From: JAGTVG01 sp964389805
GTDB lineage: Bacteria > Bacteroidota > Bacteroidia > Cytophagales > Cyclobacteriaceae
Direction: 5' to 3'
Assembly (NCBI GenBank): GCA_964389805.1
Contig: CAYMFU010000014.1
Coordinates: forward strand, 1 to 23,176
Length of the DNA: 23,176 nucleotides
The translations under genes were made by a program, and so were the position numbers. Below the pieces are notes generated by a model, which was not told where the DNA came from, searched no databases, and saw nothing but the letters and a program-made list of their open reading frames with translations. Below are positions 7,813 to 16,528 of the stretch, one piece after another; the stretch's first letter is position 1, and each line of letters opens with the position of its first letter.

Positions 7813-8757
7813 ATGGCAAATCAAGAAATTGATGTATTGATATTAGGTTCTGGACCTGCTGGATATACAGCTGCAATTTATGCAGCCCGGGCAGGATTAA
7901 AACCTGTAGTTTATATGGGTGGTCAACCTGGAGGACAACTTACCATAACCACTGATGTTGAGAACTTTCCAGGGTATCCTGATGGTGTTCAGGGACCTCA
8001 GATGATGATGGACTTTCAGGGGCAGGCAGAACGATTTGGCACTGAGGTTAAGTATGGATTGGCTACTTCAGTAGACTTTTCCTCATATCCATTTAAAGCA
8101 ACCATTGATGAAACCGAGGAAATTATTGCTAAAAGTGTGGTTATTGCAACTGGTGCTTCTGCCAGGTGGCTTGGACTGCCCTCTGAAGAGCGTTTAAATG
8201 GAAAAGGTGTTTCAGCTTGCGCCGTTTGTGACGGATTCTTCTTTAAAGGACAAGATGTGGCTGTTGTGGGTGGTGGCGATTCCGCTGCCGAAGAAGCGAG
8301 TTATTTAAGTAAAATATGCAACAAGGTATATATGATCGTAAGGAGGGACGAAATGCGAGCCTCTAATATCATGCAGCAGAGGGTTCAAAATGCACCTAAT
8401 ATTGAAATCTTATGGAACTCAGTTACCGATGAAATTTTAGGTGAAAACGAAGTCGAGGCAGTTCGTGTTTTAAATAAAATCACAGGTGAGAAGAAGGATG
8501 TCCCGATAAGCGGCTTTTTTGTAGCTATTGGCCATACACCTAATACGGAAATATTCAAGGACTATCTTGACATTGATGAGCAAGGATATATTAAATCAGA
8601 AGCGAGATCTGCTAAAACAAATATCCCTGGAGTATTTGCCGCTGGCGATGTTCAGGATAAAATTTACAGACAGGCCATTACTGCCGCAGGATCGGGGTGT
8701 ATGGCAGCCCTTGATGCTGAAAAATTCCTGGCTGAGAAAGAGTTAGAAACAGCATAG
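7813..8757 (+). CDS. trxB: Thioredoxin-disulfide reductase
   Basis: The 314-residue flavoenzyme passes electrons from NADPH through FAD and a redox-active disulfide to thioredoxin. The FAD-binding motif is GSGPAGYTAAIYAARAG near the N terminus. The active-site pair is CAVC at residues 136-139, inside SACAVCDGFFF. The NADPH motif GGGDSAAEEA is near 153, followed by VRRDEMR, which has the arginines expected for NADPH. The C-terminal FAD motif is GVFAAGDVQD. The ATG at 7813 was chosen because the protein opens MANQEIDVLILGSGPAG at normal length and follows an A-rich leader; an in-frame TTG at 7786 would add nine residues. The stop TAG overlaps by one base the GTG of the next gene, so the two are likely translationally coupled. 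Confidence 0.95.
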   Translation: MANQEIDVLILGSGPAGYTAAIYAARAGLKPVVYMGGQPGGQLTITTDVENFPGYPDGVQGPQMMMDFQGQAERFGTEVKYGLATSVDFSSYPFKATIDETEEIIAKSVVIATGASARWLGLPSEERLNGKGVSACAVCDGFFFKGQDVAVVGGGDSAAEEASYLSKICNKVYMIVRRDEMRASNIMQQRVQNAPNIEILWNSVTDEILGENEVEAVRVLNKITGEKKDVPISGFFVAIGHTPNTEIFKDYLDIDEQGYIKSEARSAKTNIPGVFAAGDVQDKIYRQAITAAGSGCMAALDAEKFLAEKELETA

Positions 8758-9803
8758 TGATAAAAAAAGTTCTGATCGCTTTTATATTATTTTGTGCAGG
8801 CTATTCACAAGAACTGTCTGCTCAAATTAACCGGTATGAGTTTGATTCCACTTTCCTGGCAAACTATGGGTGGCCTGGGTCTGTAAATAGCTATCGAACT
8901 GTTAAATCCAAAACAACATACAAATCCTCATATGATTTGTTGTCTGATAATTCTCCGGCAATGATTAATCATGGTAATACAGGCCTTCTATATCCTCAGC
9001 CCTATATTAACTTTAAACTGGATTTACTGCTCGAGAAAGATCGACTACCGCCTTACTATAGTGTTGAAGGAGTATATAAAATAGATTGCGTTTATATTAG
9101 CGGATTCGATTATTATAAGCTTTGGGAAACCAATAAGTTGAATCCGTATGAATTTAATGGTGAGCATTATAAGGATTCATTGAAGATACTGTTATATAAT
9201 GAAGAAAATTTGGGATCCTGGCATTCGCCACTTGATAAAACCACCATTACTTCGGACTTTGGATTACGCAGGGCAGTATGGCATTATGGGATTGATATTA
9301 GGGTAAGGACGGGAGATCCTGTTTATGCCGCCTTTGATGGCGTAGTTCGTATTTCAGGATATGACAGACGTGGATTTGGCCGATTTATCCTGATCCGACA
9401 TAAAAATGGACTGGAAACGCTTTATGCACATCTCTCGAAAAATTTAATGAAATTGGGACAGATAGTCAAAGCAGGGGATATTATTGGGAAAGGAGGAAAT
9501 TCAGGCAGATCCACCGCTCCGCATCTTCATTTTGAGTTGAGATATTCAGGCAATGCCATTGATCCGAATGAAATTTTTAATTTTAATGAAAACAAAATCA
9601 TTTCCTCAAGCTACACTGTAAACCATCAAACATTCGCTTACCTGGAGGAAGCAAATAAGATAAGATATCATGTAATCCGAAGTGGCGATACTTTGAGTGG
9701 ATTGAGTTACCGATATGGTGTTTCAATAAATAAAATGTGTAGTCTGAATGGTATAGGTAGAAATACCATCCTTAGGATAGGACAAAGAGTAAGGGTCAAC
9801 TAA
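8757..9803 (+). CDS. Secreted M23 metallopeptidase with C-terminal LysM
   Basis: A 348-residue exported peptidoglycan-remodelling protein is predicted. Residues 1-22 form a signal peptide (MIKKVLIAFILFCAGYSQEL then SAQ). An uncharacterised N-terminal region is followed by an M23 (lysostaphin/LytM) domain from about 155 to 280: TSDFGLRRAVWHYGIDI gives zinc ligands H176 and D180, and APHLHFE gives H256 and the ligand H258. A LysM peptidoglycan-binding domain occupies about 305-347 (YHVIRSGDTLSGLSYRYGVS). With all M23 ligands present, an active endopeptidase is expected. The start is a GTG overlapping the trxB stop. Coupling of trxB with a cell-wall hydrolase has no obvious functional reason. 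An 8-bp inverted repeat (9807-9814 and 9836-9843) lies past the stop but lacks a T-run. Confidence 0.9.
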   Translation: MIKKVLIAFILFCAGYSQELSAQINRYEFDSTFLANYGWPGSVNSYRTVKSKTTYKSSYDLLSDNSPAMINHGNTGLLYPQPYINFKLDLLLEKDRLPPYYSVEGVYKIDCVYISGFDYYKLWETNKLNPYEFNGEHYKDSLKILLYNEENLGSWHSPLDKTTITSDFGLRRAVWHYGIDIRVRTGDPVYAAFDGVVRISGYDRRGFGRFILIRHKNGLETLYAHLSKNLMKLGQIVKAGDIIGKGGNSGRSTAPHLHFELRYSGNAIDPNEIFNFNENKIISSSYTVNHQTFAYLEEANKIRYHVIRSGDTLSGLSYRYGVSINKMCSLNGIGRNTILRIGQRVRVN

Positions 9804-9877
9804 TATTGAAAATTAATTTGATTTTAATCTGTAGCAATTTTCAGTAACCACTAATTAGAAATTTATAATTTTTAAAT

Positions 9878-10591
9878 ATGAAACTCGATATTCTTGCATT
9901 TGCAGCACATCCTGATGATATTGAACTTTCCTGCAGCGGCACTCTGGCGCTTCAACAATCACTAGGAAATAAAATTGGTGTTATCGATTTAACTTTGGGT
10001 GAATTAGGAACGAGAGGAACTGTCGATACCCGAAAAGAGGAAGCTGTTAAGGCTTCCAGGATTCTAAAACTTAGTATACGAGAGAATCTTGAAATGCCTG
10101 ATGGTTTTTTTGACATTTCAAAGGAAAATATTTTAGCGGTTGCAAAAAGCATTCGTAAATTTCAACCAGAAATAGTTTTGGCTAATGCCGTATCGGACCG
10201 GCATCCAGATCATGCACGAGCAGCGAATCTGATCCGGGAATCTTGTTTTTATAGTGGGTTGGAAAAAATTCAATTAATTGACAAGCAACCGCTTATCCCA
10301 TGGCGGCCAAAGGCGGTATATCACTATATCCAAAGCAATTATATCAAGCCTGATTTCATTGTTGACATTTCAGAATTCTGGGATAGCAAAGTTGAGTCGA
10401 TTCACGCTTATAAGTCTCAATTTTATGATCCAAAAAATAAGGAGACTGAAACCTATATTTCCAAACCCGGATTTTTAGAATTTTTGGAAAGCCGTGCTAG
10501 AATGTGGGGTCATGCAATAGGTGTTAAATATGGGGAAGGATTTACAGTCGACCGTGAGCCAGGGATACGTGATTTAAATGATTTAGTATAG
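9878..10591 (+). CDS. bshB1: BshB1-type N-acetyl-glucosaminyl-malate deacetylase (bacillithiol biosynthesis)
   Basis: This 237-residue LmbE/PIG-L family zinc deacetylase is predicted to remove the acetyl group from GlcNAc-malate, the second step of bacillithiol synthesis. The zinc-binding signature is AHPDD with H11, D13 and D14; the second site is DRHPDHARAA with H109 and H112. GELGTRGT and the closing GVKYGEGF are characteristic of the BshB1 branch. The length fits the family (about 235). No bshA or bshC is visible in the window, so the pathway must be completed elsewhere. The ATG follows an A/T-rich leader. The gene ends four bases from the stop of the convergent glycosyltransferase. It could be a related LmbE-family deacetylase, but the overall match favours BshB1. 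Confidence 0.9.
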   Translation: MKLDILAFAAHPDDIELSCSGTLALQQSLGNKIGVIDLTLGELGTRGTVDTRKEEAVKASRILKLSIRENLEMPDGFFDISKENILAVAKSIRKFQPEIVLANAVSDRHPDHARAANLIRESCFYSGLEKIQLIDKQPLIPWRPKAVYHYIQSNYIKPDFIVDISEFWDSKVESIHAYKSQFYDPKNKETETYISKPGFLEFLESRARMWGHAIGVKYGEGFTVDREPGIRDLNDLV

Positions 10592-10595
10592 ATTT

Positions 10596-11912
10596 TTATT
10601 CAGACCTATAGTACCCGGGATTTTCTTTATCAAAATTCCGTAATTCAATCAGCCCCGCAAATACATTATCTATATTTATGTCGTTTAAGCCAATCTGCTT
10701 TTTCAACCACTGGTAAGCCTCCAATACAGGGACATTCTTATATCTTGCATCCCTGGCATAATGAATGAATTTAAGTGTTTTAAGGCCATTCATCCATTGG
10801 AAAAACCGGTACCTGAATGTTTTCAGGGATGTTGATTCATTTTGAATTTCATTTAGATTTCTTATCCAATCTGCCAGGCTGATGAATTCCTTCATACATA
10901 TCCCTAGCTCTTCATAGTACCTTATCAATTCCTGCTTCTCAGAATCAAATAGATTGGAGATTCCTGAAAATAAGGAAAATAATTCTTCATAAATTTCAGG
11001 ATTGTAGGTTTTGAATATGTTTTCTGATGATTTTGCCCATTTCATCATAGCCTTCCCTGTTCCAAACGGTACCCGGTCAGATTCACGGGCTGAGGGGATA
11101 ATCCGTGTTGTATTGATCTCGCCAAAATTGCCTAAGGGTATTATTTTTTGAAGGAAATAAAAATCTTCACCAGCCTTTCTGCGATTCATCCCTCCCTGTT
11201 TCACATAGGCAGTGCCTCGAACAGCTAGGCTTGAACCAATTGCATGAAAAGCATAGGGGAATCCGGCATATCGTAATGAATGCACCATATATCGAAGGTG
11301 TAATTCATAGGAAGCTATACCTATTTCCTTTTTATTATTATAATCCATTTTTATGGGATGCTCAAAATATATATTGGCCCCATTTGTTTTTGGATCATTC
11401 AGAAAGAAATGTTCTATTTCTCTTAGGTAATTCTGGTCACAGATACTGTCAGCATCCAGGCCTACAACGACACCGTTAAACATTTGGGATCGAGAAAGTC
11501 TTCTTATAGCTTCATCCATTACGATCTTTCTTGCAAGACCGACACCCGCATATTTTTTAGGTAGTTCCATGGACAAAATTAAATGGAATTTTTTGTGACC
11601 GTCGTTATGGGTACCTATCCATTCTTTAACTTCAGAATAACCTTTATTATTTTGATTGATGACGTTGGGTCCGGATCCTTCGGGATGGTTAATTAAAATA
11701 AGTATCTCCACAGGAAATTTTGTTGGGTGGCACAGATGAAGGGATTTCAGGGTTGTGAGGATATCTGGTTCATTGAAACACGGAACAGTTACGACAGTAC
11801 TCAGATTTTTTGCTACCGTCTCATTCCCAAGATATTCAAATTGATGTGCATATCTTGAAAGATATAGGGCATATTGTTTACTGATCAGGGAGCTATTCGT
11901 GCCTTTTCCCAT
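10596..11912 (-). CDS. Glycosyltransferase, family 2-like (GT-A fold)
   Basis: The 438-residue protein has a GT-A nucleotide-sugar-binding core. It shows VVTVPCFNEPDILTTLKSL near residue 40, the metal-binding DAD at 153-155 within GLDADSICD, and GED at 248-250, which fits the catalytic-base region of family 2 enzymes. There is no signal peptide or obvious membrane segment, so it is probably cytoplasmic or membrane-associated. The roughly 170-residue C-terminal region is helical and unassigned. Its first 28 bases overlap the end of pdxH in another frame, suggesting translational coupling. No polysaccharide cluster surrounds it, so acceptor and sugar are unknown. The only support for the start is that ATG at 11910-11912 is the first in frame. 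Confidence 0.75.
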   Translation of the reverse strand: MGKGTNSSLISKQYALYLSRYAHQFEYLGNETVAKNLSTVVTVPCFNEPDILTTLKSLHLCHPTKFPVEILILINHPEGSGPNVINQNNKGYSEVKEWIGTHNDGHKKFHLILSMELPKKYAGVGLARKIVMDEAIRRLSRSQMFNGVVVGLDADSICDQNYLREIEHFFLNDPKTNGANIYFEHPIKMDYNNKKEIGIASYELHLRYMVHSLRYAGFPYAFHAIGSSLAVRGTAYVKQGGMNRRKAGEDFYFLQKIIPLGNFGEINTTRIIPSARESDRVPFGTGKAMMKWAKSSENIFKTYNPEIYEELFSLFSGISNLFDSEKQELIRYYEELGICMKEFISLADWIRNLNEIQNESTSLKTFRYRFFQWMNGLKTLKFIHYARDARYKNVPVLEAYQWLKKQIGLNDINIDNVFAGLIELRNFDKENPGYYRSE

Positions 11913-12532
11913 TTCCCGGATTCCATATATGTGTATTTAATCCTGTCATGTAGCCGGTTAGGCCTGCCTTGCCAGAAACTGATTGAGAATGGTTTCAGGC
12001 TATATCCGCCCCAATGTGTTGGCCTGGGAACGTCTTTTCCCATAAATCTGGCAGCATATTTGGCAAATTCCAACTTGATAAAATTTCTAGAAGATATGGA
12101 TTCGCTTTGAGGACTTGCCCAGGAGCCAACCTGGCTTTTATAAGGCCGTGTTTTGAAATATTCGTCAGAGATATTAGGAGCTACCTTATTCGCTATTCCC
12201 ATGATATTAACCTGCCTCTCCAGTTCAGGCCAGAAAAAATTCATCGAACATTTCGAATTATACTCTAATTCCTTGCTTTTCTGACTACGGTAATTGGTAT
12301 AAAAGACAAATTCTTCATTAGTAACATCTTTTAAAAGTAGCATCCTTGTAGATGGTTGATCATCCTGATCAACTGTTGCTAAACACATCGCGGTAGCTTC
12401 CGGGATTTCTGCCTTAATTGCTTCCTTAAGCCAAATCTGGAACTGTACTATTGGATTATCGTTAAGAAGTTCAGGTTTCAATTTTCTTTTTGAAAAATCC
12501 CTCCTTATATCTCCAATTTTAATTTCAACCAT
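11885..12532 (-). CDS. pdxH: Pyridoxamine/pyridoxine 5'-phosphate oxidase
   Basis: The 215-residue product matches the family's normal length (about 218). It is an FMN-dependent homodimer that oxidises pyridoxine or pyridoxamine 5'-phosphate to pyridoxal 5'-phosphate. Family motifs are intact: PSTRMLLLKD and FYTNYRSQKSKELE (FMN and substrate contacts), RPTHWGGY at 170-177, FWQGR at 186-190, RLHDR at 193-197, and the end W208-x3-RIAP. The gene starts the reverse-strand unit and overlaps the following glycosyltransferase by 28 bases. It is divergent from the YqgE-like gene across a 216-base spacer. Confidence 0.96.
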   Translation of the reverse strand: MVEIKIGDIRRDFSKRKLKPELLNDNPIVQFQIWLKEAIKAEIPEATAMCLATVDQDDQPSTRMLLLKDVTNEEFVFYTNYRSQKSKELEYNSKCSMNFFWPELERQVNIMGIANKVAPNISDEYFKTRPYKSQVGSWASPQSESISSRNFIKLEFAKYAARFMGKDVPRPTHWGGYSLKPFSISFWQGRPNRLHDRIKYTYMESGKWEKARIAP

Positions 12533-12699
12533 TGGGCGACACCATTATTTTTAATTGTTTTTATATAAAAACCAACCTTTTAGGGATTTAGGTTGTCTTT
12601 ATTGGTACAATATTATAAGTTTAATTTTAAATATTTGGAATTCCCTATTAATATAATATGATTTGCACAGGACAAAGAGTCGTATTTGTTAATAGATTT

Positions 12700-12722
12700 A
12701 ATTACAATTAAAGATTGTAATT
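12700..12722. repeat. Perfect 9-bp inverted repeat upstream of the YqgE-like gene
   Basis: AATTACAAT (12700-12708) and ATTGTAATT (12714-12722) are perfect inverted arms around TAAAG. The site is 26 bases before the ATG at 12749, in the spacer shared with divergent pdxH. It could be an operator or a leader hairpin; no T-run follows, so it is not a terminator. Confidence 0.7.
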
Positions 12723-12748
12723 TGGATATAGAGACACTAGCGTAATTT

Positions 12749-13327
12749 ATGGATTACTTCAATTATCAACAGATATTAACCCCAAGAAAAGGTTGTTTCC
12801 TGGTATCTGAACCATTTTTGCCTGATCCAAATTTCGAGCGTACTGTTATAATTTTGTGTGAGCATAATGAAGAAGGAAGTGTTGGATTTGTTCTTAATAA
12901 ACCTTCAATCTTAAAATTTGATGAAGCTGTTGAGGATACACAAAATTTTAATGCACCACTATTTATTGGTGGACCGGTTCAACAGGACACACTTCATTTT
13001 ATTCATCGTTCGGAAGATCAGTTAGAAGGCAGCATGCAAATAGGAGAAAACATTTATTGGGGAGGTAATTATGAACAGTTGATAGCCATAATAAATAGTG
13101 GAAAGATTAATAAAGATAATTTTAAATTCTTTCTTGGTTATTCAGGTTGGGCACCTGGACAACTAGAGGATGAATTAAAACAGAAATCCTGGATAATTTA
13201 TGAAGAGGCAACTGAAGAAAGTGTTTTTGATATAAACTCAAAAATGCTTTGGAAAGAAATCCTCAAAGGTATGGGAGGGAAATTTAAGGTATTTGCCAAC
13301 TATCCGGTTGATCCCAGGATGAATTGA
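12749..13327 (+). CDS. YqgE/AlgH family protein (UPF0301)
   Basis: The 192-residue protein matches the YqgE/AlgH family throughout. It has the opening GCFLVSEPFLPDPNFERTVI, the conserved GSVGFVLNKPS, then FIGGPVQQDTLHFIH and LGYSGWAPGQLEDEL. It has no signal peptide or membrane segment and is expected in the cytoplasm. The biochemical role of the family is not established; in Pseudomonas AlgH has been linked to alginate regulation, and there is no alginate context here. The gene is followed after 52 bases by the DUF349 gene. Its leader contains a perfect 9-bp inverted repeat. Confidence 0.92.
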   Translation: MDYFNYQQILTPRKGCFLVSEPFLPDPNFERTVIILCEHNEEGSVGFVLNKPSILKFDEAVEDTQNFNAPLFIGGPVQQDTLHFIHRSEDQLEGSMQIGENIYWGGNYEQLIAIINSGKINKDNFKFFLGYSGWAPGQLEDELKQKSWIIYEEATEESVFDINSKMLWKEILKGMGGKFKVFANYPVDPRMN

Positions 13328-13379
13328 GTTTTGACATATTTATTAATAATTGCCAATTTTTCACAATATATAATTTAAA

Positions 13380-16289
13380 ATGACCGATACTGAAAAGGAA
13401 AGGGAACTTCCTGAGGAGGGTATGGAAATGACTAAGGAAAGTTTAGGCGAGCTGGGAGAAAAGAAGGAAAGTTCTTTAGCTGCAGATCAAGAATCTGTTA
13501 CCGGAAAAAACAATTCAAACAATTCAATCAATGGTTCTTCAAAGGAAGTAGATGGTTCATCGATAAATAATGAACCTCATGAAACCAGCAAAGATGATAC
13601 AACAGGAGATCCCCCTCCTCCAAAGGTATCTGATAAAAGGGAAGTACCAGATCGAGAGGATCAATCAGAAAGTACTTTAATTGTAAATAAGGAAAAAGGT
13701 GAAGAGGAACAACCCTCACAGTCTGAAACTACTGGATCCGGGAATTCACTTTCTGATACCAAACCTAATATAACAGGTCCATCTTCAGATAATGACTCGC
13801 CCGAGCAAGAAGAAGCATTGGAGACTGAAACTCATTCTTCAGAAACTGAGCCACATCAAAGCAATGAAACTGCTGAAGAATCAAAATCCACTGAAAAAGA
13901 AATCTCCGATATAGATAAAATTCAAAAAAAGGAAGAACCTCAAGATGCCAATGGAGTACCTCAAGTTATAGAAGGGGAACCTCCAGTCGTGACAGAATCT
14001 CAAGACGTAGAAGCAAAAGTTCAAGATGTCAAAGAAGTACCTCAAGATGTCAAAGAAGTACCTCAAGATGTCAAAGAAGTACCTCAAGATGTAGAGACAG
14101 AACCTCAAGACGTAGAAGCAGAAGTTCAAGATGTCAAAGAAGTACCTCAAGATGTCAAAGAAGTACCTCAAGATGTCAAAGAAGTACCTCAAGATGTCAA
14201 AGAAGTACCTCAAGATGTAGAGACAGAACCTCAAGACGTAGAGACAGAACCTCAAAGTACAAAGGCTGAGCCTCAATTTGTAGTGAAAGAATCTGAAGAT
14301 GTAAAGGAAGAGCCACAAAATGTAGTGGATGAGCCTCAGGTTGCAGGGAAAGATCCTGAAATTGAAGCTAAAGCAGAAAAGAATAAAGCTAAAGCAGAAA
14401 AGAATATCGATAAGACTGACCAGGTTGAAGGTTCAGTTACGTTAGATTCACCAGGTCCTGAGGAAGAGAATCAAGAGAAATCCAGTGATGCAATCACAAA
14501 AACTGAAACAGAAGAAGGCACTGATAAAAGTGAGGAGAAAAAAGATGAAACTCATCTCGAAGATGAATTGGTAGAGGAGGAGGAAAAGGATTATAGCCTT
14601 CTTAAAAAGGATGAATTAATTAATGAATTTGAAATACTTCTTAAAATTGACGATATAAAATTAGCTGAAAAGAAGATCAAGGAACTAAAACCATTTTACC
14701 AGGAAATTGTAGAGTCTGAAAAAAAAGAAGCCTTGCGGAAATTCATGGATGATGGAAGTGTAGAAATAGATTTTAAATATATAGGTGATGCGCTTGATTC
14801 TCGATATGCGAATTTAAACGATAAATATAAAGGACGTCGCAACGCTTATTATTCGGAGCTTGAGAAGAGCAAAGAGGAAAATCTTACCCGAAAGCAGGAT
14901 ATCCTTGAAAAACTAAGAGCAATTGTCGATGGAGAAGAAACAAATGCCAGTATCAGTGCATTAAAAAATATAACTAACGAATGGCGTTCCATAGGTCCTG
15001 TTCCATCGGTATATGCAAAATCGATGTGGGCCACTTATAATATTCTAATAGATCGATTTTATGACAACAGGAGTATCTATTTTGAATTAAAGGAACTTGA
15101 CAGAAAGAAAAACCTTGAGTCAAAACTTGAGTTGTGTGAGAAGGCTGAGCATCTTCTCGAGTATGATGTGATTAGAGATGCCGTTAAAGAATTAAACGAA
15201 CTGCATGAAGAGTTTAAGCATATTGGGCCTGTTCCCAAGGAAATGCAGGAGGTGGTCTGGCAGCGGTTCAAGTCGGCTTCTGATGCAATATATAACCGGC
15301 GGAAAGATTATGTGAGTGGTCTCAAAAAAGAACTACATGAAAATCTTGATGCGAAAAAGCAATTAGTGGAAGATGTTGCAAAATTCGATGAGTTTGATTC
15401 TGATAAGATATCTGATTGGAATGAAAAAACAAAAGAGATATTAGATCTCCAGAAAAAATGGGAAGCGATTGGAGGCCTTCCACGGGAACATGCAAAGGAA
15501 GTTAATAAACATTTCTGGTCAAGCTTTAAATCTTTCTTTAATAATAAGAATAAGTTCTTTAAAAAGCTTGAGAGCCAGCGAGATGAGAACTTACTGAAGA
15601 AAGAGGATCTGGTTAAGCGTGCAGAAGGGCTGAAAGAAAGCAGTGATTGGGAAAAAACGGCGGAACAACTGAAGGAACTTCAAAGGGAATGGAAGGATAT
15701 TGGTCCGATTCCTGAGAAAAACAGGAATGAAGTGTATAAGAAGTTTAAAAAAGCCTGTGATACTTTTTTTAATAAAAGAAGGGAGCATTCTAAAGAGGTT
15801 GAGAGTGAATATAAGGTCAATTTGAGGAAAAAGGATGAGATCTGTGTTGAAATAGAAAAAATGGTACAGGAAAAGGTCAAAGATATGGACCGGTTCAAGG
15901 AACTTCAGGTATTGTTCAATGGAATTGGTTTTGTGCCAAGAAATACGATTAAAAAGATCCAGAAGAAATATAAAAATGCTACAGAATTGTTTTTAAATAG
16001 TTTTGATCTATCTGACACAGAGAAAAGTGAATTGCGATTTGCTGCGGAAGTTGACAAACTAAAGGCAAGCCCTAATGCTGATAAAAGGATCTATCGCAAG
16101 GAGGTTGAGGTCCGGCGCCTCATCAGTAAAATTGAAAATGATATAGCCTTGTGGAAAAACAATATTGAGTTCTTTGCTAAATCCAAAACTGCGGATAAGG
16201 TGAGAGAAGAATTTAATGAAAAAATAGCAAAAGCAACTGCACAGCTTGAAGAATTAAAGGAGGAATTGAAGGTGTTGAATAAAATTTAA
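13380..16289 (+). CDS. DUF349 repeat protein with acidic, tandem-repeat N terminus
   Basis: A 969-residue cytoplasmic-type protein in two halves. Residues 1 to about 400 are acidic, low in hydrophobics and probably disordered, with twelve 7-residue repeats of the PQDVKEV type at about 208-291. From about 410 onward it is charged and helical with five DUF349 units, each carrying the W/F-x2-IG-x-V/L/I-P signature; these begin near residues 535, 612, 694, 771 and 846 (for example WRSIGPVPSVY and WKDIGPIPEKN), a spacing of 75-82. The C terminus is coiled-coil-like (AQLEELKEELKVL). The function of DUF349 in Bacteroidota is not established. No signal peptide or membrane segment is present. The start ATG follows an A/T-rich leader 52 bases after the YqgE-like gene. 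Confidence 0.88.
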   Translation: MTDTEKERELPEEGMEMTKESLGELGEKKESSLAADQESVTGKNNSNNSINGSSKEVDGSSINNEPHETSKDDTTGDPPPPKVSDKREVPDREDQSESTLIVNKEKGEEEQPSQSETTGSGNSLSDTKPNITGPSSDNDSPEQEEALETETHSSETEPHQSNETAEESKSTEKEISDIDKIQKKEEPQDANGVPQVIEGEPPVVTESQDVEAKVQDVKEVPQDVKEVPQDVKEVPQDVETEPQDVEAEVQDVKEVPQDVKEVPQDVKEVPQDVKEVPQDVETEPQDVETEPQSTKAEPQFVVKESEDVKEEPQNVVDEPQVAGKDPEIEAKAEKNKAKAEKNIDKTDQVEGSVTLDSPGPEEENQEKSSDAITKTETEEGTDKSEEKKDETHLEDELVEEEEKDYSLLKKDELINEFEILLKIDDIKLAEKKIKELKPFYQEIVESEKKEALRKFMDDGSVEIDFKYIGDALDSRYANLNDKYKGRRNAYYSELEKSKEENLTRKQDILEKLRAIVDGEETNASISALKNITNEWRSIGPVPSVYAKSMWATYNILIDRFYDNRSIYFELKELDRKKNLESKLELCEKAEHLLEYDVIRDAVKELNELHEEFKHIGPVPKEMQEVVWQRFKSASDAIYNRRKDYVSGLKKELHENLDAKKQLVEDVAKFDEFDSDKISDWNEKTKEILDLQKKWEAIGGLPREHAKEVNKHFWSSFKSFFNNKNKFFKKLESQRDENLLKKEDLVKRAEGLKESSDWEKTAEQLKELQREWKDIGPIPEKNRNEVYKKFKKACDTFFNKRREHSKEVESEYKVNLRKKDEICVEIEKMVQEKVKDMDRFKELQVLFNGIGFVPRNTIKKIQKKYKNATELFLNSFDLSDTEKSELRFAAEVDKLKASPNADKRIYRKEVEVRRLISKIENDIALWKNNIEFFAKSKTADKVREEFNEKIAKATAQLEELKEELKVLNKI
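14001..14252 (+). repeat. Twelve tandem 21-bp in-frame repeats inside the DUF349 gene
   Basis: Twelve consecutive 21-bp units encode seven-residue repeats. With A = QDVEAxV, B = QDVKEVP and C = QDVETEP, the order is A-BBB-C then A-BBBB-CC. The B units are identical in sequence. The order indicates duplication of a five-unit block followed by single-unit gains. Degenerate units continue to about 14350. Confidence 0.95.
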
Positions 16290-16307
16290 AAAATTACACT
16301 TCTATTA

Positions 16308-16338
16308 TTTCAAAATACAATTAAAGAGATTACTTTTG
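16308..16338 (+). promoter_or_regulatory. Promoter of tRNA-Thr
   Basis: TACTTTTG at 16331-16338 matches TAnnTTTG exactly. Nineteen bases upstream is TTTC (16308-16311), one base off the TTTG box. The start site would be near 16345, ahead of the tRNA at 16381. Confidence 0.65.
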
Positions 16339-16380
16339 CGATCGTTTTGGGGTTATTCTAAAACTTAATCTGAAGATAAA

Positions 16381-16454
16381 GCCTCCGTAGCTCAGTTGGT
16401 CAGAGCAGTTGATTTGTAATCATCAGGTCGTTGGTTCGAATCCGACCGGGGGCT
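16381..16454 (+). tRNA. tRNA-Thr (anticodon TGT)
   Basis: A 74-base cloverleaf: acceptor GCCTCCG/CGGGGGC with discriminator T, D-stem GCTC/GAGC, anticodon loop TTTGTAA with TGT at 34-36, and T-stem GTTGG/CCGAC with loop TTCGAAT. CCA is not encoded. The anticodon stem GTTGA/TCATC has one T-T mismatch (28-42). A phage-like cassette begins just past its terminator, so its 3' end is a candidate integration site. Confidence 0.95.
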
Positions 16455-16465
16455 CTTGATAATCA

Positions 16466-16496
16466 GGCAGTTACATAAAAAGTAGCTGCCTTTTTT
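16466..16496 (+). terminator. Rho-independent terminator after tRNA-Thr
   Basis: A nine-pair stem with one G-T wobble, GGCAGTTAC (16466-16474) with GTAGCTGCC (16482-16490), closes a seven-base loop and is followed by six T residues. Confidence 0.92.
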
Positions 16497-16504
16497 ATTT
16501 GATA

Positions 16505-16524
16505 GGACACAAAAAGGGACACAA
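16505..16524 (+). repeat. Two GGACACAA copies at the left edge of the cassette
   Basis: GGACACAA occurs at 16505-16512 and 16517-16524, just past the tRNA-Thr terminator. The position suits an attachment or recombinase-binding site, but no matching copy was found at the right edge. Confidence 0.4.
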
Positions 16525-16528
16525 TTTT

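Noticed and set aside
9807..9843. 8-bp inverted repeat TGAAAATT/AATTTTCA after the M23 gene as a terminator
   Set aside because: It is all AT except one pair, has a loop of over 20 bases and no T-run.
13881..14318. A 145-residue reverse-strand open frame opposite the DUF349 gene, rich in L, R, F and Y
   Set aside because: It is the antisense reading of the 21-bp tandem repeat, which keeps every frame open by periodicity; it has no gene context.
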